From Pseudomonadota bacterium (GTDB lineage: Bacteria > Pseudomonadota > Gammaproteobacteria > Burkholderiales > Burkholderiaceae_C): 64,000 nucleotides of DNA. Under the pieces are notes generated by a model. That model did not search any database. It saw only the letters and a program-made list of their open reading frames with translations, and was not told where the DNA came from. Position 1 is the first letter of the stretch, and each line of letters opens with the position of its first letter. The DNA lies in contig CAUJHV010000064.1 in the NCBI GenBank assembly GCA_963205115.1, forward strand, positions 158,191-222,190, in the 5' to 3' direction. Shown here one piece after another: positions 34,820 to 44,020 of the stretch. The position numbers and the translations under genes are program-made.

Positions 34820-35215
34820 TCAGGCCCGCAGCATGTCCTGCAGGCCGCGCGCCGAATCCAGATTGATGGGTTTGGTGACATAACCCTTCACCGACGCGTG
34901 TGCCATCGCGCGCCGCTGGTCCTGCGGATCGGGCGAGGACGTCAGCATCACCACCGCAGCTGGCCGCGCGCCTTGGCCCGGGGCCATCGGCAGGGTGTCG
35001 TAGGCGTCCAGGAATTCGAAGCCGTCCATGCCGGGCATGTTGATGTCCAGCAGGATCAGGTCGACCGGCGGGTCGCCCGCGGCCAGCGCGGCCAGCGCCT
35101 CGCGCGCCGACTCGAAGGCCAGCACCTGCCGCGCCGCCCCCGAACGCTCGAGCACGATGCCGGTGTACAGACGGTCGGCCTCGCTGTCGTCGATCAGCAT
35201 GACTCTCAAACCCAT
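34820..35215 (-). CDS. single-domain response regulator (CheY-like receiver)
   Basis: The product has 131 residues, only a receiver domain: acidic DD (9-10), phosphoacceptor D57 (LILLDINMPGMDG), conserved T/S in VVMLTSSPDPQ, and K in GYVTKPINLDS. It has no output domain, so it acts through protein contacts or a phosphorelay. GGAG lies 8 bases upstream of the chosen ATG. It is probably the partner of the adjacent MASE1 kinase. The 158-bp gap to sulP is divergent and probably holds both promoters. Confidence 0.88.
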   Translation of the reverse strand: MGLRVMLIDDSEADRLYTGIVLERSGAARQVLAFESAREALAALAAGDPPVDLILLDINMPGMDGFEFLDAYDTLPMAPGQGARPAAVVMLTSSPDPQDQRRAMAHASVKGYVTKPINLDSARGLQDMLRA

Positions 35216-35373
35216 GACATGCGCTCCCCCGGGCGTCGGTGTTGCGCCCGTTGCGCGCACTGTATCGAAAGGGGCGCCCACGTCGAGCCCCACGCGCGAC
35301 GCGCGAAGGGTCGTCGCGCCACGTGCACCAGAATCGAAACCCCTGCTGGGCGGGGGCACAATAGCGCACCACG

Positions 35374-37071
35374 ATGTTGCCCGCCCGCCTGCACCCCTTC
35401 CGACCCCGGCTTCTCGACGCCTTGCCCGGTTACGACAAGGCGCGCCTGATGGCCGATGTGGGTGCCGGGCTCACGGTGGGCATCGTCGCGCTGCCGCTGG
35501 CCATGGCCTTCGCCATCGCGTCGGGCGTCAAACCCGAGGCCGGGCTGTTCACGGCCATCATCGCGGGCCTGCTGATTTCCGCCCTGGGCGGCTCGCACGT
35601 GCAGATCGGTGGCCCGGCCGGCGCCTTCATCGTCATCGTCTACGGCATCGTCGAACGCTACGGCCTGGCCAACCTGCTGATCGCCACTTCGCTGGCGGGC
35701 GTGCTGATGCTGTTGATGGGGCTGTTCAAGCTGGGCGCGCTGGTGCGTTACATCCCGGTGTCCATCGTCATCGGCTTCACCAACGGCATCGCGGTGTTGA
35801 TCGGGCTGTCGCAGGTGAAGGACCTGCTGGGCCTGCAGATCGGCAAGCTGCCGGCCGACTTCTTCACGCAGATCGGCGTGCTGGCCAGCCACCTGCACAC
35901 CATCAATCCGGTGGCCGTGGTCATCGGTCTGGCCTGCCTGGCCACCGTCGTGCTGTGGCCCAAGAGCTATGCCATGCCCACGCATCCGGTGGGCATCGGC
36001 GGGCGCATCAAGCGCGTGGCCGCGCACCTGCCGGGCACGGTGGTCGCGCTGGCCGGCGCCACGCTGGCCACCTGGGCGTTCGGGCTGCCGGTCGAAACCA
36101 TCGGCTCACGCTTCGGCGGCATTCCCAGCGCGCTGCCGGCCTTCGAGCTGCCCACGTTCAGCTGGGCCACCGTCAAGCAGCTGCTGATTCCCACCGTGAC
36201 CATCGCGCTGCTGGGCTCCATCGAGTCGCTGCTGTGCGCACGGGTGGCGGACAACATGGTCGATCTGCCCCGCCACGATCCCAACCAGGAACTCATGGCC
36301 CAGGGTGTGGCGAACCTGGTGACGCCCTTCTTCGGCGGCATCCCGGCCACCGGCACGATCGCGCGCACCGTCACCAATGTGCGCGCCGGCGGCACCAGCC
36401 CCATCGCCGGCATCGTGCATGCGATCACCCTGCTGCTGGTGGTGCTGGTGGCCGCGCCCCTGGCGATGAACGTGCCGCTGGCCGCATTGGCCGGCATCCT
36501 GCTGTTCGTGGCCTGGAACATGGGCGAATGGCGCCAGTTTCTCAAGGCGCGCCAGTTCAACGTGACCTACCGGACCATCCTGCTGGGCACCTTCGTGCTG
36601 ACGGTGGTCTTCGACCTGACGGTGGCCGTCGAGGTCGGCCTCATCCTGGCCTGCGTCTTCTTCATCTGGCGCATGGGCAAGCTGTTTTCGGTGTCCGACA
36701 TTCGCGGCGGCCAGCTGCCCGAAGGTGTGCAAGGCTTCGAGCTGTTCGGCTCGCTGTTCTTCGGCGCCGTCGGCCAGATCGAAGGCCTGCCGGCACGTGT
36801 GCGTCCCGACACACGCGCCGTGGTGCTGGAGATGCATCGGCTGATCTCGATGGACACCTCGGGGCTCGATGCGCTGGAACAGCTGCACCGCGAGCTGACC
36901 AAGCGCGAGATCGCGCTGATCCTGGCCAATGTCAACGAACAGCCCTTGTCGCTGATCCGGCGGGCGCATTTCGACGAGCACATCGGGCCGGAAAATATCG
37001 TGCCGACAATGGCCGACATCGCCGACCTCGAACGTGACGCGGACGCACTGCGCGCGCAACCTGCCACCTGA
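35374..37071 (+). CDS. SulP-family anion transporter with STAS domain
   Basis: The product has 565 residues. The N-terminal 420 residues are a SulP/SLC26 membrane domain (AGLTVGIVALPLAMAFAIAS and GGSHVQIGGPAGAFIVIVYG are hallmark segments). The C-terminal 110 residues are a STAS domain (VVLEMHRLISMDTSGLDALE). SulP proteins take up sulfate, bicarbonate or C4-dicarboxylates with H+ or Na+; the substrate here cannot be told. It is a single-gene unit between a receiver gene and a convergent lipoprotein gene. Confidence 0.92.
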   Translation: MLPARLHPFRPRLLDALPGYDKARLMADVGAGLTVGIVALPLAMAFAIASGVKPEAGLFTAIIAGLLISALGGSHVQIGGPAGAFIVIVYGIVERYGLANLLIATSLAGVLMLLMGLFKLGALVRYIPVSIVIGFTNGIAVLIGLSQVKDLLGLQIGKLPADFFTQIGVLASHLHTINPVAVVIGLACLATVVLWPKSYAMPTHPVGIGGRIKRVAAHLPGTVVALAGATLATWAFGLPVETIGSRFGGIPSALPAFELPTFSWATVKQLLIPTVTIALLGSIESLLCARVADNMVDLPRHDPNQELMAQGVANLVTPFFGGIPATGTIARTVTNVRAGGTSPIAGIVHAITLLLVVLVAAPLAMNVPLAALAGILLFVAWNMGEWRQFLKARQFNVTYRTILLGTFVLTVVFDLTVAVEVGLILACVFFIWRMGKLFSVSDIRGGQLPEGVQGFELFGSLFFGAVGQIEGLPARVRPDTRAVVLEMHRLISMDTSGLDALEQLHRELTKREIALILANVNEQPLSLIRRAHFDEHIGPENIVPTMADIADLERDADALRAQPAT

Positions 37072-37136
37072 CGCAACGCCCACGCGGAGCCGGCCCGCCG
37101 TGGCGGGTCGATGCGGGGCTGGTGCGGCGATCCCGA

Positions 37137-37637
37137 TCAGCCGCCGCCTTCGGCCGAGCGCTGGTCGTCTTCGGTGGCGGAACCCGTGACCTTCCCGGTC
37201 GCATCGAAGGTGACGACGAACATCTTGGCCGCCTGACCGTCGCGGAAGCGCCATGACAGCGTGGTTTCCTTCTTCAGGTCGAAGCGGCGTTCGCGCGCAA
37301 ACGGGCCCAGGATCTGCGTCACCGCCTCGCGGTCCATGCCGGGTTGCACCTTGCGGAAGTTGTCCGGATTCAGCAGTTGCCGCAGCGACTTGAGCTTGCC
37401 GTCGGGGCCGATCACCATCACGTAATTGGCATAGCCTTCGGGCTGCTTCGGGTAGTCCAGCGTGCGCGAGCCGTCCGGCGCGATCGTCACCGTCTTGGGT
37501 GTGCCGAACAGCCGCTTGACGTCCGCCTCGGTCGACACGTCCTCGACAAGTTTCTCGGCGCGTTGCGGCTCGCAGGCCGTCAGTCCCAGCGCCATCACCA
37601 GCAGGCCGGCCGGCCAGATGTGTTGCCCGATCCCCAT
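37137..37637 (-). CDS. SmpA/OmlA (BamE-like) lipoprotein
   Basis: The product has 166 residues. The signal peptide ends in a lipobox (MALGLTACEP). The mature part contains two short alpha-beta repeats of the SmpA/OmlA type, the second in KVQPGMDREAVTQILGPFAR. BamE helps BamA assemble outer-membrane proteins. The presence of a second similar motif (VEDVSTEADVKRLFGTPKTV) makes it a two-domain relative, so it may not be the main BamE. An upstream TTG is in frame but the ATG is preferred. It diverges from DUF3460-scpA. Confidence 0.75.
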   Translation of the reverse strand: MGIGQHIWPAGLLVMALGLTACEPQRAEKLVEDVSTEADVKRLFGTPKTVTIAPDGSRTLDYPKQPEGYANYVMVIGPDGKLKSLRQLLNPDNFRKVQPGMDREAVTQILGPFARERRFDLKKETTLSWRFRDGQAAKMFVVTFDATGKVTGSATEDDQRSAEGGG

Positions 37638-37688
37638 GTTGGTCCCCAACGTAAACTACGGGCTCTGATTCTTGCACCCTCCCACGCC

Positions 37689-37889
37689 ATGCCGCTGCTC
37701 TGGAAGCCCTACACCTCCGACGTGACCGCGTTCATCCAGCAACTGAAAAAAGAGCGCCCGACGCTCGAGGAAGAACAGCGCCGCGGCCGTTCGCTGCTGT
37801 GGGACCGCGCCATCGATGCCGACGCGCAGGCGCGCTGGAAAGAGGCGGCCGTGCCACAACAGCCGTACGTCTATCAGAACAAAGCCTAG
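37689..37889 (+). CDS. DUF3460 family protein
   Basis: The product has 66 residues and matches the short DUF3460 family in length and sequence (YTSDVTAFIQQLKKERPTLE, then RSLLWDRAID). The function is unknown. In betaproteobacteria it often lies directly before scpA, as here: its TAG stop shares a base with the scpA GTG start (TAGTG), which implies translational coupling and a possible link to chromosome condensation. Confidence 0.88.
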   Translation: MPLLWKPYTSDVTAFIQQLKKERPTLEEEQRRGRSLLWDRAIDADAQARWKEAAVPQQPYVYQNKA

Positions 37890-38749
37890 TGAGCGCCGAC
37901 ACACACGCGGCAGCCGACGCGGCTGAACTGCCGCCGGCGCCGGGTGAAAGCACGCCGTTGATCGTGGACGAGGTCGCCCGGGCCCGTCTGTACGGCGAGC
38001 CGCTGTTCAAGCTGCCGCAGGACCTGTACATCCCGCCGGATGCGCTGGAGATCTTCCTCGAGGCCTTCGAAGGGCCGCTGGACTTGCTGCTGTACCTGAT
38101 CCGCAAGCAGAACTTCAACGTGCTGGACATCCCGATGGCCTCGGTGACGCGCCAGTACCTGGACTACGTCGAGCAGATCCGCCGGCGCAACCTCGAACTC
38201 GCGGCCGAGTACCTGCTGATGGCCGCGATGCTCATCGAGATCAAGTCGCGCATGCTGCTGCCGCCGAAGAAGACGGACGACGGCAGCGAGCCCGAGGATC
38301 CGCGCGCCGAACTCGTGCGGCGCCTGCTCGAATACGAGCGCATGAAACTGGCCGCCGCGCGGCTGGATGCGCTGCCCGTGCTGGGTCGGGATTTCCTGCG
38401 CGCGCAGATCAGCATCGAGCAGAGCCTGCAGCCGCGTTTCCCGGATGTGGAGATCGCCGACCTGCGCGCCGCGTGGGCCGACATCGTGCGCCGCGCCAAG
38501 CTGAACCAGCACCACAAGATCACACGCGAGCAGCTCTCGGTGCGCGAATACATGAGCCAGGTGCTGCGCCGCCTGCAGGGCCGGCGCTTCGTGGAATTCC
38601 ACGAGCTGTTCGAAACCGGCCGCGGCGTGCCGGTGCTGGTCGTCACCTTCATCGCGATGCTCGAACTCAGCCGCGAGCACCTGATCGAGTTGACCCAGGC
38701 CGAAGCCTTCGCGCCGATCTACGTCCGTCTGGCGTACACGCCCAATTGA
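37889..38749 (+). CDS. scpA: segregation and condensation protein A
   Basis: The product has 286 residues from a GTG start. The ScpA N-terminal motif FEGPLDLLLYLIRKQNFNVL and the middle LAAEYLLMAAMLIEIKSRML are unmistakable, and a C-terminal winged helix is present (VLVVTFIAMLELSREHLIEL). ScpA is the kleisin that joins SMC heads with ScpB in the SMC complex. scpB is not in this window. The gene has a long acidic N-terminal extension (about 50 residues) before the core. Confidence 0.95.
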   Translation: MSADTHAAADAAELPPAPGESTPLIVDEVARARLYGEPLFKLPQDLYIPPDALEIFLEAFEGPLDLLLYLIRKQNFNVLDIPMASVTRQYLDYVEQIRRRNLELAAEYLLMAAMLIEIKSRMLLPPKKTDDGSEPEDPRAELVRRLLEYERMKLAAARLDALPVLGRDFLRAQISIEQSLQPRFPDVEIADLRAAWADIVRRAKLNQHHKITREQLSVREYMSQVLRRLQGRRFVEFHELFETGRGVPVLVVTFIAMLELSREHLIELTQAEAFAPIYVRLAYTPN

Positions 38750-38774
38750 GGCCGGGCCGCAGGGCCTTTGGACA

Positions 38775-39536
38775 TCATTGCAGGCCGCGCCGGGGCGGCA
38801 TCTGGCCGTTGACCTGGTTCATCTGACCCATCTGGCCCAGCTGCGTGACCGCCAGCACCGCCTGGGTGCGCGAGGTCACGTTCAATGAGCGCAGCACGGC
38901 GGCGACGTGGTCCTTGATGGTCTCCACCGACAGGTTGAGCTCTCGGGCAATCAGCTTGTTGGGCTTGCCGTGCAGCAGCAGCAGCAGCACGTCGGTCTGG
39001 CGGGGTGTCAGCCCCAGCCGCGCCAGTGCCTGTGGCGAGGGTTGCGGCAAGCCGAAGCCCACCTGGCCCAGAGGCAAGCCCAGCGCCTCGATCGGCGCGG
39101 CTTGTGCCGCTGCGCGTGTGGCGTTCAGCAGTGCGAGCATGTCGTCGGGCAGGTAGATGCCGCCGGACATGACGGTTTCCAGCGCCCGCAGCACCTCGTC
39201 GCGCGTCGAGCGCTTGTGCACGTAGGCCATGGCGCCGCCGTCGACGGCGCGAATGAGATCGCGTCCGTCGTCGCTGCCCGTGATCACCATGACGGGGATC
39301 CGCGGGTATTGCGTTCGCAGGTCCCGAAGGACACCCAAACCCTCCTGCGAGCCTTCGGGCGTACCCAGGCGCAGGTCCAGCACAACGGCGTCGAAGCCAG
39401 GATGTGTCGCCAGCGCTTCCCGGGCTTCGCCCGAGGTGCCAGCTTCCACGATCATGACTTCGGCGCCTAGACTTTCAACCACTTGCCGCAGTGCCGCGCG
39501 CATCAAGGGATGGTCATCGACCAACAGGAACTTCAC
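38775..39536 (-). CDS. NarL/LuxR-family response regulator
   Basis: The product has 253 residues from a GTG start with AGGAGG 7 bases upstream. The receiver has DD (7-8), phosphoacceptor D54 (VVLDLRLG) and K in AYVHKRSTRDEV. The C-terminal LuxR helix-turn-helix is LTPRQTDVLLLLLHGKPNKL plus the recognition helix LNLSVETIKDHVAAVLRSLN. A linker of about 40 residues separates them. No kinase is adjacent (the neighbour is scpA, convergent), so it is an orphan regulator whose partner is elsewhere. Confidence 0.9.
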   Translation of the reverse strand: MKFLLVDDHPLMRAALRQVVESLGAEVMIVEAGTSGEAREALATHPGFDAVVLDLRLGTPEGSQEGLGVLRDLRTQYPRIPVMVITGSDDGRDLIRAVDGGAMAYVHKRSTRDEVLRALETVMSGGIYLPDDMLALLNATRAAAQAAPIEALGLPLGQVGFGLPQPSPQALARLGLTPRQTDVLLLLLHGKPNKLIARELNLSVETIKDHVAAVLRSLNVTSRTQAVLAVTQLGQMGQMNQVNGQMPPRRGLQ

Positions 39537-39608
39537 CGTGCATCCTCCTGAAACAGGATGCTACGGAAGGGGTTGGAATCTGCGTTGCGACGCTAGGGGG
39601 GTTCCCCC

Positions 39609-40064
39609 TCAAGTGAATAGCCGGGCCACGCTCTCTACTACACAAGCCGGTTTTTCCGCATCCCGCAACTCGAGGGTCGCCTCGCTCACGACCTGCACAC
39701 CACCACCCGGCAGCGCTTGCGCGGACTGCAAAACGAAGCGCGCACGCAGCGCACTGCCCACGCGCACGGGGGTCACGAAGCGCACCTTGTTGAGCCCGTA
39801 GTTCAGGCTCATGCGGATGCCGTCGACGCGGTAGGCCGTGTCCACCAGCAAGGGCAGCAGCGACAGTGTCAGGAAGCCGTGCGCGATGGTGGCGCCGAAA
39901 GGCCCTTCGGCCGCGCGCACCGGGTCGACGTGGATCCATTGCAGGTCGCCCGTGGCCTGTGCAAAGGCATCGATGCGCGCCTGGTCCACGGTGACCCAGT
40001 CGCTCACGCCGGTCTCCTGGCCCACGCGGGCCAGCAGTGCGTCGAGTGTCGGATAGACGGTCAT
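39609..40064 (-). CDS. MaoC-like (R)-specific enoyl-CoA hydratase
   Basis: The product has 151 residues, a single hot-dog domain. The catalytic D/H pair is in ATGDLQWIHVDPVRAAEGPF, followed by the family segment TIAHGFLTLSLL. These enzymes hydrate trans-2-enoyl-CoA to (R)-3-hydroxyacyl-CoA and can feed PHA synthesis or fatty-acid breakdown. The ATG overlaps the stop of the ParA gene (ATGA), an unexpected partner. Confidence 0.9.
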   Translation of the reverse strand: MTVYPTLDALLARVGQETGVSDWVTVDQARIDAFAQATGDLQWIHVDPVRAAEGPFGATIAHGFLTLSLLPLLVDTAYRVDGIRMSLNYGLNKVRFVTPVRVGSALRARFVLQSAQALPGGGVQVVSEATLELRDAEKPACVVESVARLFT

Positions 40065-40678
40065 GCGCCCACCCACGCCACCAGCGGCGCCCATTGTTCG
40101 AGTTCACGTTCGACGCGGCTGGGCGCGACGTCCCAGACCGTCAGCCCGTGCGCCGCGAGGTGCACGTAGTTCTGCGTGTCGCGCAGGCTCGCGATCACCG
40201 GCACGGGCAGGCTGGCGAGGTATTCGTTCAGCCGCTCCTGCGACAGCGTGTGCTCGCGCACGCGCATCGCCACCAGGCCGATCGCCGGCATGCGTGCCGC
40301 GCGGCGCTGCGTCAGCCGCCGCACGAAGTCGTCGGTGGCCTGGATGTCGAACAGGCTGGCCTGCACCGGCACGATGAGCCGGTCGGCCACACGCAGCACG
40401 CTGTCGAGCAACGCGTCCGACAGCCCCGCGGGCGTGTCCAGCACCGCGTGCGTCGTGCCCTTGGGCAGGCGCAAGCTGCCCGGCGCGGCCACGTCCCAGC
40501 TGGCGATGGACGGCAGCACCGCCGGACGCAGCGCCAGCCATTGCCGCGCCGACTGCTGGCGGTCGATATCGCCCAGCATCACGGCGTGGCCCTGGCGCGC
40601 CAGAAGGCCCGCCACATTCGTGGCCAACGTGCTCTTGCCGACGCCACCCTTGGGGTTGGCTATCGCGATGACCGGCAT
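40061..40678 (-). CDS. ParA-family ATPase (orphan)
   Basis: The product has 205 residues with the deviant Walker A PKGGVGKST (9-17) and HAVLDTPAGL as Walker A'/B region. It is short and lacks the N-terminal DNA-binding extension of plasmid ParA. There is no ParB or parS nearby, so it is probably a chromosomal ParA/MipZ-like positioning ATPase (chemotaxis arrays, PHA granules, carboxysomes or similar cargo use such proteins). Translational overlap with a MaoC hydratase hints at a metabolic or granule connection, but that is speculation. It diverges from kefF. Confidence 0.85.
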   Translation of the reverse strand: MPVIAIANPKGGVGKSTLATNVAGLLARQGHAVMLGDIDRQQSARQWLALRPAVLPSIASWDVAAPGSLRLPKGTTHAVLDTPAGLSDALLDSVLRVADRLIVPVQASLFDIQATDDFVRRLTQRRAARMPAIGLVAMRVREHTLSQERLNEYLASLPVPVIASLRDTQNYVHLAAHGLTVWDVAPSRVERELEQWAPLVAWVGA

Positions 40679-40782
40679 CTGACCTGCTCCTGCTGCGCCG
40701 CCGGGAAAGGCCCCGGGTTCGCGATATGGTATCGACCGTTGCACCCGCTGCGGCGGCCCCCGCGCCCGCTGCCCTGAATCGC

Positions 40783-41391
40783 ATGCCCGACATCGTCGTC
40801 CTCGTGGCCCACCCGCAGCTGCGCCAATCGCGCGTCAATGCGGCGCTGATGGCCGCCGCTGCGCGCGCCGATGCCTCGCGTGTGGAGGTCTGCGACCTCT
40901 ATGCGCACTACCCGGACTACTACATCGACGTGCCGCGCGAGCAGGCACGCATCGCGCAGGCGCGGCTGATCGTCTGGCAGCACCCGGTGCACTGGTACGG
41001 CATGCCGCCACTGATGAAGCTGTGGCTGGACGAGGTCTTTGCCTTCGGCTGGGCCTACGGGCCCGGCGGCATGGCGCTGCAGGGCAAGGACCTGTGGCCC
41101 GTGATGACGACCGGCGGCACGGCCGAGAGCTACCAGCCCGACGGCCACAACCGGCGGCCGTTCGAAGACTTCCTGCCGCCGCTGGAGCAGACCGCCATCC
41201 TCACCGGCATGCGCATCCTGCCGCCCTGGATCATCCACGGCGCGCACCGCCTGGAAGAGGCGGAGATCCGCCAACAGGCCGACACCTATCTCGAGCGCCT
41301 GCAGCGCTACCCGGCCTGGGCGGGCGGCAGCCATGCCTCATCCGGCGCCAAGCCCCAAGTTCCCGACGACGCGCGGCCTGCGAGCCGCTAG
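40783..41391 (+). CDS. kefF: KefF-type NAD(P)H:quinone oxidoreductase
   Basis: The product has 202 residues, a flavodoxin-like fold with IVVLVAHPQLRQSRVNAALM (FMN phosphate loop) and HPVHWYGMPPLMKLWLDEVF, both conserved in KefF/KefG. It binds and activates the glutathione-gated KefC channel and protects against electrophiles. It precedes kefC by 12 bp, the classical operon. Confidence 0.9.
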   Translation: MPDIVVLVAHPQLRQSRVNAALMAAAARADASRVEVCDLYAHYPDYYIDVPREQARIAQARLIVWQHPVHWYGMPPLMKLWLDEVFAFGWAYGPGGMALQGKDLWPVMTTGGTAESYQPDGHNRRPFEDFLPPLEQTAILTGMRILPPWIIHGAHRLEEAEIRQQADTYLERLQRYPAWAGGSHASSGAKPQVPDDARPASR

Positions 41392-41403
41392 GACAGCCAC
41401 ACG

Positions 41404-43266
41404 ATGGAACACACCAGCGGCTGGCTGCACGGCAGCCTCATCTACCTCGGCGCCGCCGTGCTGGCCGTGCCGCTGGCGCGCTGGGCGGGCCTGGGCTCGA
41501 TCATCGGCTACCTCGCCGCGGGCATCGCCATCGGGCCCTGGGGCCTGCAGCTGGTCACCGATGCGCAGACCATCCTGCACTTCGCCGAATTCGGCGTGGT
41601 GCTGATGCTCTTTCTCGTGGGCCTGGAACTCGAGCCGCGACGCCTGTGGGCCATGCGGCGGCCGATATTCGGCTGGGGCAGCGTGCAGCTGCTGGGCAGC
41701 GCGGTGCTGATCGCCGGATTCGGCTGGTGGATGGACTGGCCGTTGGGGCTGTCGATCGTGGCGGCGCTGGGCCTGGCCATGAGCTCCACGGCCATCGGCC
41801 TGGGCGTGCTGGCCGAACGCAACCTGCAGGCCACGGCCGCCGGCCAAGGCGTGCTGAGCGTGGCGCTGTTGCAGGACATGGCCGCCATCCCGGTCCTGGC
41901 GCTGGTGCCCTTGCTGGGCACCGCGGCGGCATCGGCCGGCGGCGGCGGATGGGGCGCGGCGAAGGCCGTGATCGTCATCGCGACCCTCGTGCTGGGCGGG
42001 CGCCTGCTGCTGCGCCCCGCGCTGCGCTGGATCGCCCGCAGCGACACGCCCGAGATCTTCACCGCCAGCGCCTTGCTGCTGGTGGTGGCCACGGCCGCGC
42101 TGATGCAGAGCGTCGGGCTGTCGATGGCCCTGGGCGCCTTCCTGGCCGGCGTGCTGCTGGCCGAGAGCGAATACCGCCGCGAACTCGAAACCGACCTCGA
42201 GCCCTTCAAAGGCCTGCTGCTGGGCCTGTTCTTCATTGCCGTGGGCATGAGCATCGACTTTGCGGTCGTGCTGGCGCGACCGGGCCTCGTGGCCGCACTG
42301 GTGCTGATGTTCCTGGTGATCAAGGCGCTGGTGCTGGTGGCGATGGCGCGGCTGATGCCCGTGCCGCTGGGTGAGCGGCCGGTCTTCGTGATCCTGCTGG
42401 CGCAGGGCGGTGAGTTCGGTTTTGTCGTCTTCCAGTCGGCGCTCGCGGCTTCGGTCATCACGCCGGAGTGGTCGTCCTTGCTGGTGGCCGTGGTCGCACT
42501 GTCGATGCTGGCCACACCGCTGCTGCTGGTGTTGACCGACCGCGTCATCGCGCCGCGACTGGCGCGCCGCGGCGCGGTCTCGATGGACGAGATCGCCGAT
42601 CCGCAGCACGCGCCGATCATCATCTGCGGCTTCGGCCGTTACGGGCAGATCGTCGGCCGGCTGATGAGCGCCAGCGGGCTGTCGGCCACCGTGCTGGACC
42701 ACGACGCGGACCAGGTGCAGGCGGTGCGCAAGTTCGGCTGGCCGGCGTTCTACGGCGACGCCACGCGGCTGGACCTGCTGCGCGTGGCCGGCGCCGACAA
42801 GGCCTGCGCCATCGTCGTGGCCGTCGATGACGTCGAACACAGCCTGGAGATCGTCGATCTCGCGCAGGCGCACTTCCCGCAGGCCACGCTGGTGGTCCGC
42901 GCGCGCAACGCGCAGCACTGGTACGCGCTGCACGCACGCGGCGTGCAGCACATCGAACGCGAGACGCTGGACGCCGCGCTGCTCAGCGGCCGCTCGGTGC
43001 TGGAGCGCATGGGCTGGGCGCCGCACGAGGCGCGCATCCAGGCGCTGCGCTTTCGCCGACACAGCCTGGAGCTGCTGCACAAGCTGGCCCCGCACCGCGA
43101 GGACACCAACCGCTTCATTGCCCTGTCCAAGCAGGGACGCGAGCAACTCGAAGAAGTCTGGAGCCGCGAGCGCGCCGATACGCAGGCGCGTCAGCAGGCG
43201 CGGGTGTGGGCGCCGCCGACGCCCGTGCGGCCGGATGGCGCCGAGGGCAACGGCGAGGCTACTTGA
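41404..43266 (+). CDS. kefC: glutathione-regulated K+/H+ antiporter KefC
   Basis: The product has 620 residues. The N-terminal 390 residues form a CPA2 antiporter with 12-13 helices (IIGYLAAGIAIGPWGLQLVT at the start). A KTN/RCK domain (405-525, IIICGFGRYGQIVGRLMSA) binds nucleotide and glutathione. It releases K+ and acidifies the cytoplasm during electrophile stress. The end overlaps the convergent TSUP gene by 8 bp. Confidence 0.93.
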   Translation: MEHTSGWLHGSLIYLGAAVLAVPLARWAGLGSIIGYLAAGIAIGPWGLQLVTDAQTILHFAEFGVVLMLFLVGLELEPRRLWAMRRPIFGWGSVQLLGSAVLIAGFGWWMDWPLGLSIVAALGLAMSSTAIGLGVLAERNLQATAAGQGVLSVALLQDMAAIPVLALVPLLGTAAASAGGGGWGAAKAVIVIATLVLGGRLLLRPALRWIARSDTPEIFTASALLLVVATAALMQSVGLSMALGAFLAGVLLAESEYRRELETDLEPFKGLLLGLFFIAVGMSIDFAVVLARPGLVAALVLMFLVIKALVLVAMARLMPVPLGERPVFVILLAQGGEFGFVVFQSALAASVITPEWSSLLVAVVALSMLATPLLLVLTDRVIAPRLARRGAVSMDEIADPQHAPIIICGFGRYGQIVGRLMSASGLSATVLDHDADQVQAVRKFGWPAFYGDATRLDLLRVAGADKACAIVVAVDDVEHSLEIVDLAQAHFPQATLVVRARNAQHWYALHARGVQHIERETLDAALLSGRSVLERMGWAPHEARIQALRFRRHSLELLHKLAPHREDTNRFIALSKQGREQLEEVWSRERADTQARQQARVWAPPTPVRPDGAEGNGEAT

Positions 43267-44020
43267 AGCCGTCCCACAGCAGCTTCAGCCCGGTCACGCC
43301 CATGCCCGTGTAGGCCAGGCGGTAGAACCAGCCCGCATCGACACGCTTGACGGCCCACACGCCCGCCCAGACGCCGGCCAATGTGACCGGCATCAGCAGC
43401 ACGGAGGTCACGACGTTGCGCAGGTCGATCAGGCCCAGGACCGCGTAGGGCGGCAGCTTGGCGACATTGATGGCCGCGAAGAAGACCGCCGTGGTGCCCG
43501 CCAGGCGCAAGGGCGGCAGGCGTCGCGGCAGCAACCAGGCGGCGATCGGCGGACCGCCGGCATGGACCATGAAACTCACGACGCCCGACGCCACCGCGCA
43601 GGCGCGGCCGACACCTGCACCGGCCGGCGGCCGGTCGGCGCGCGGCGGGAAGAACAGGCGCTGCGCCAGGAACAGCAGCGTGAGCACGCCCACCATGCCC
43701 GAGATCACGTGGGGTTTGACCAGGCCAAAAAGCAAGGCGCCGATCAGCAGCCCCGCCAGACCGGCGGGCAGCAGGATGCGCAGCAGATCCGCATCCCGCT
43801 CGCGCCACAGGCGTTGCAGCCCGGTGATGTCGGCCGCGATCAGCAAGGGCAGCGCAATCATCGCGGCCTGCGGCACGCTGACCACCAACGCCAGGGTCGG
43901 CACGGCCAGCGCGCCGATGCCGCTGACAAAGCCGCTCTTGGACACGCCCACCAGCAGCGCCGCCGGCACCGCTGCCGCGTAGAACCGCGGATCGGTGATC
44001 AGCGGCAGCGCATCAAACAA
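43259..44020 (-). CDS. TSUP-family (TauE/SafE) membrane transporter
   Basis: The product has 253 residues with eight predicted helices and the family's duplicated pattern (LLVGVSKSGFVSGIGALAVP, and MVHAGGPPIAAWLLP in the second half). Members carry sulfite, sulfoacetate, thiosulfate or organic anions; the substrate here is unknown. The start is a TTG inside the end of the nitroreductase gene (8-bp overlap), with GAGG 8 bases upstream. The two are an operon. Confidence 0.88.
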   Translation of the reverse strand: MFDALPLITDPRFYAAAVPAALLVGVSKSGFVSGIGALAVPTLALVVSVPQAAMIALPLLIAADITGLQRLWRERDADLLRILLPAGLAGLLIGALLFGLVKPHVISGMVGVLTLLFLAQRLFFPPRADRPPAGAGVGRACAVASGVVSFMVHAGGPPIAAWLLPRRLPPLRLAGTTAVFFAAINVAKLPPYAVLGLIDLRNVVTSVLLMPVTLAGVWAGVWAVKRVDAGWFYRLAYTGMGVTGLKLLWDGFK

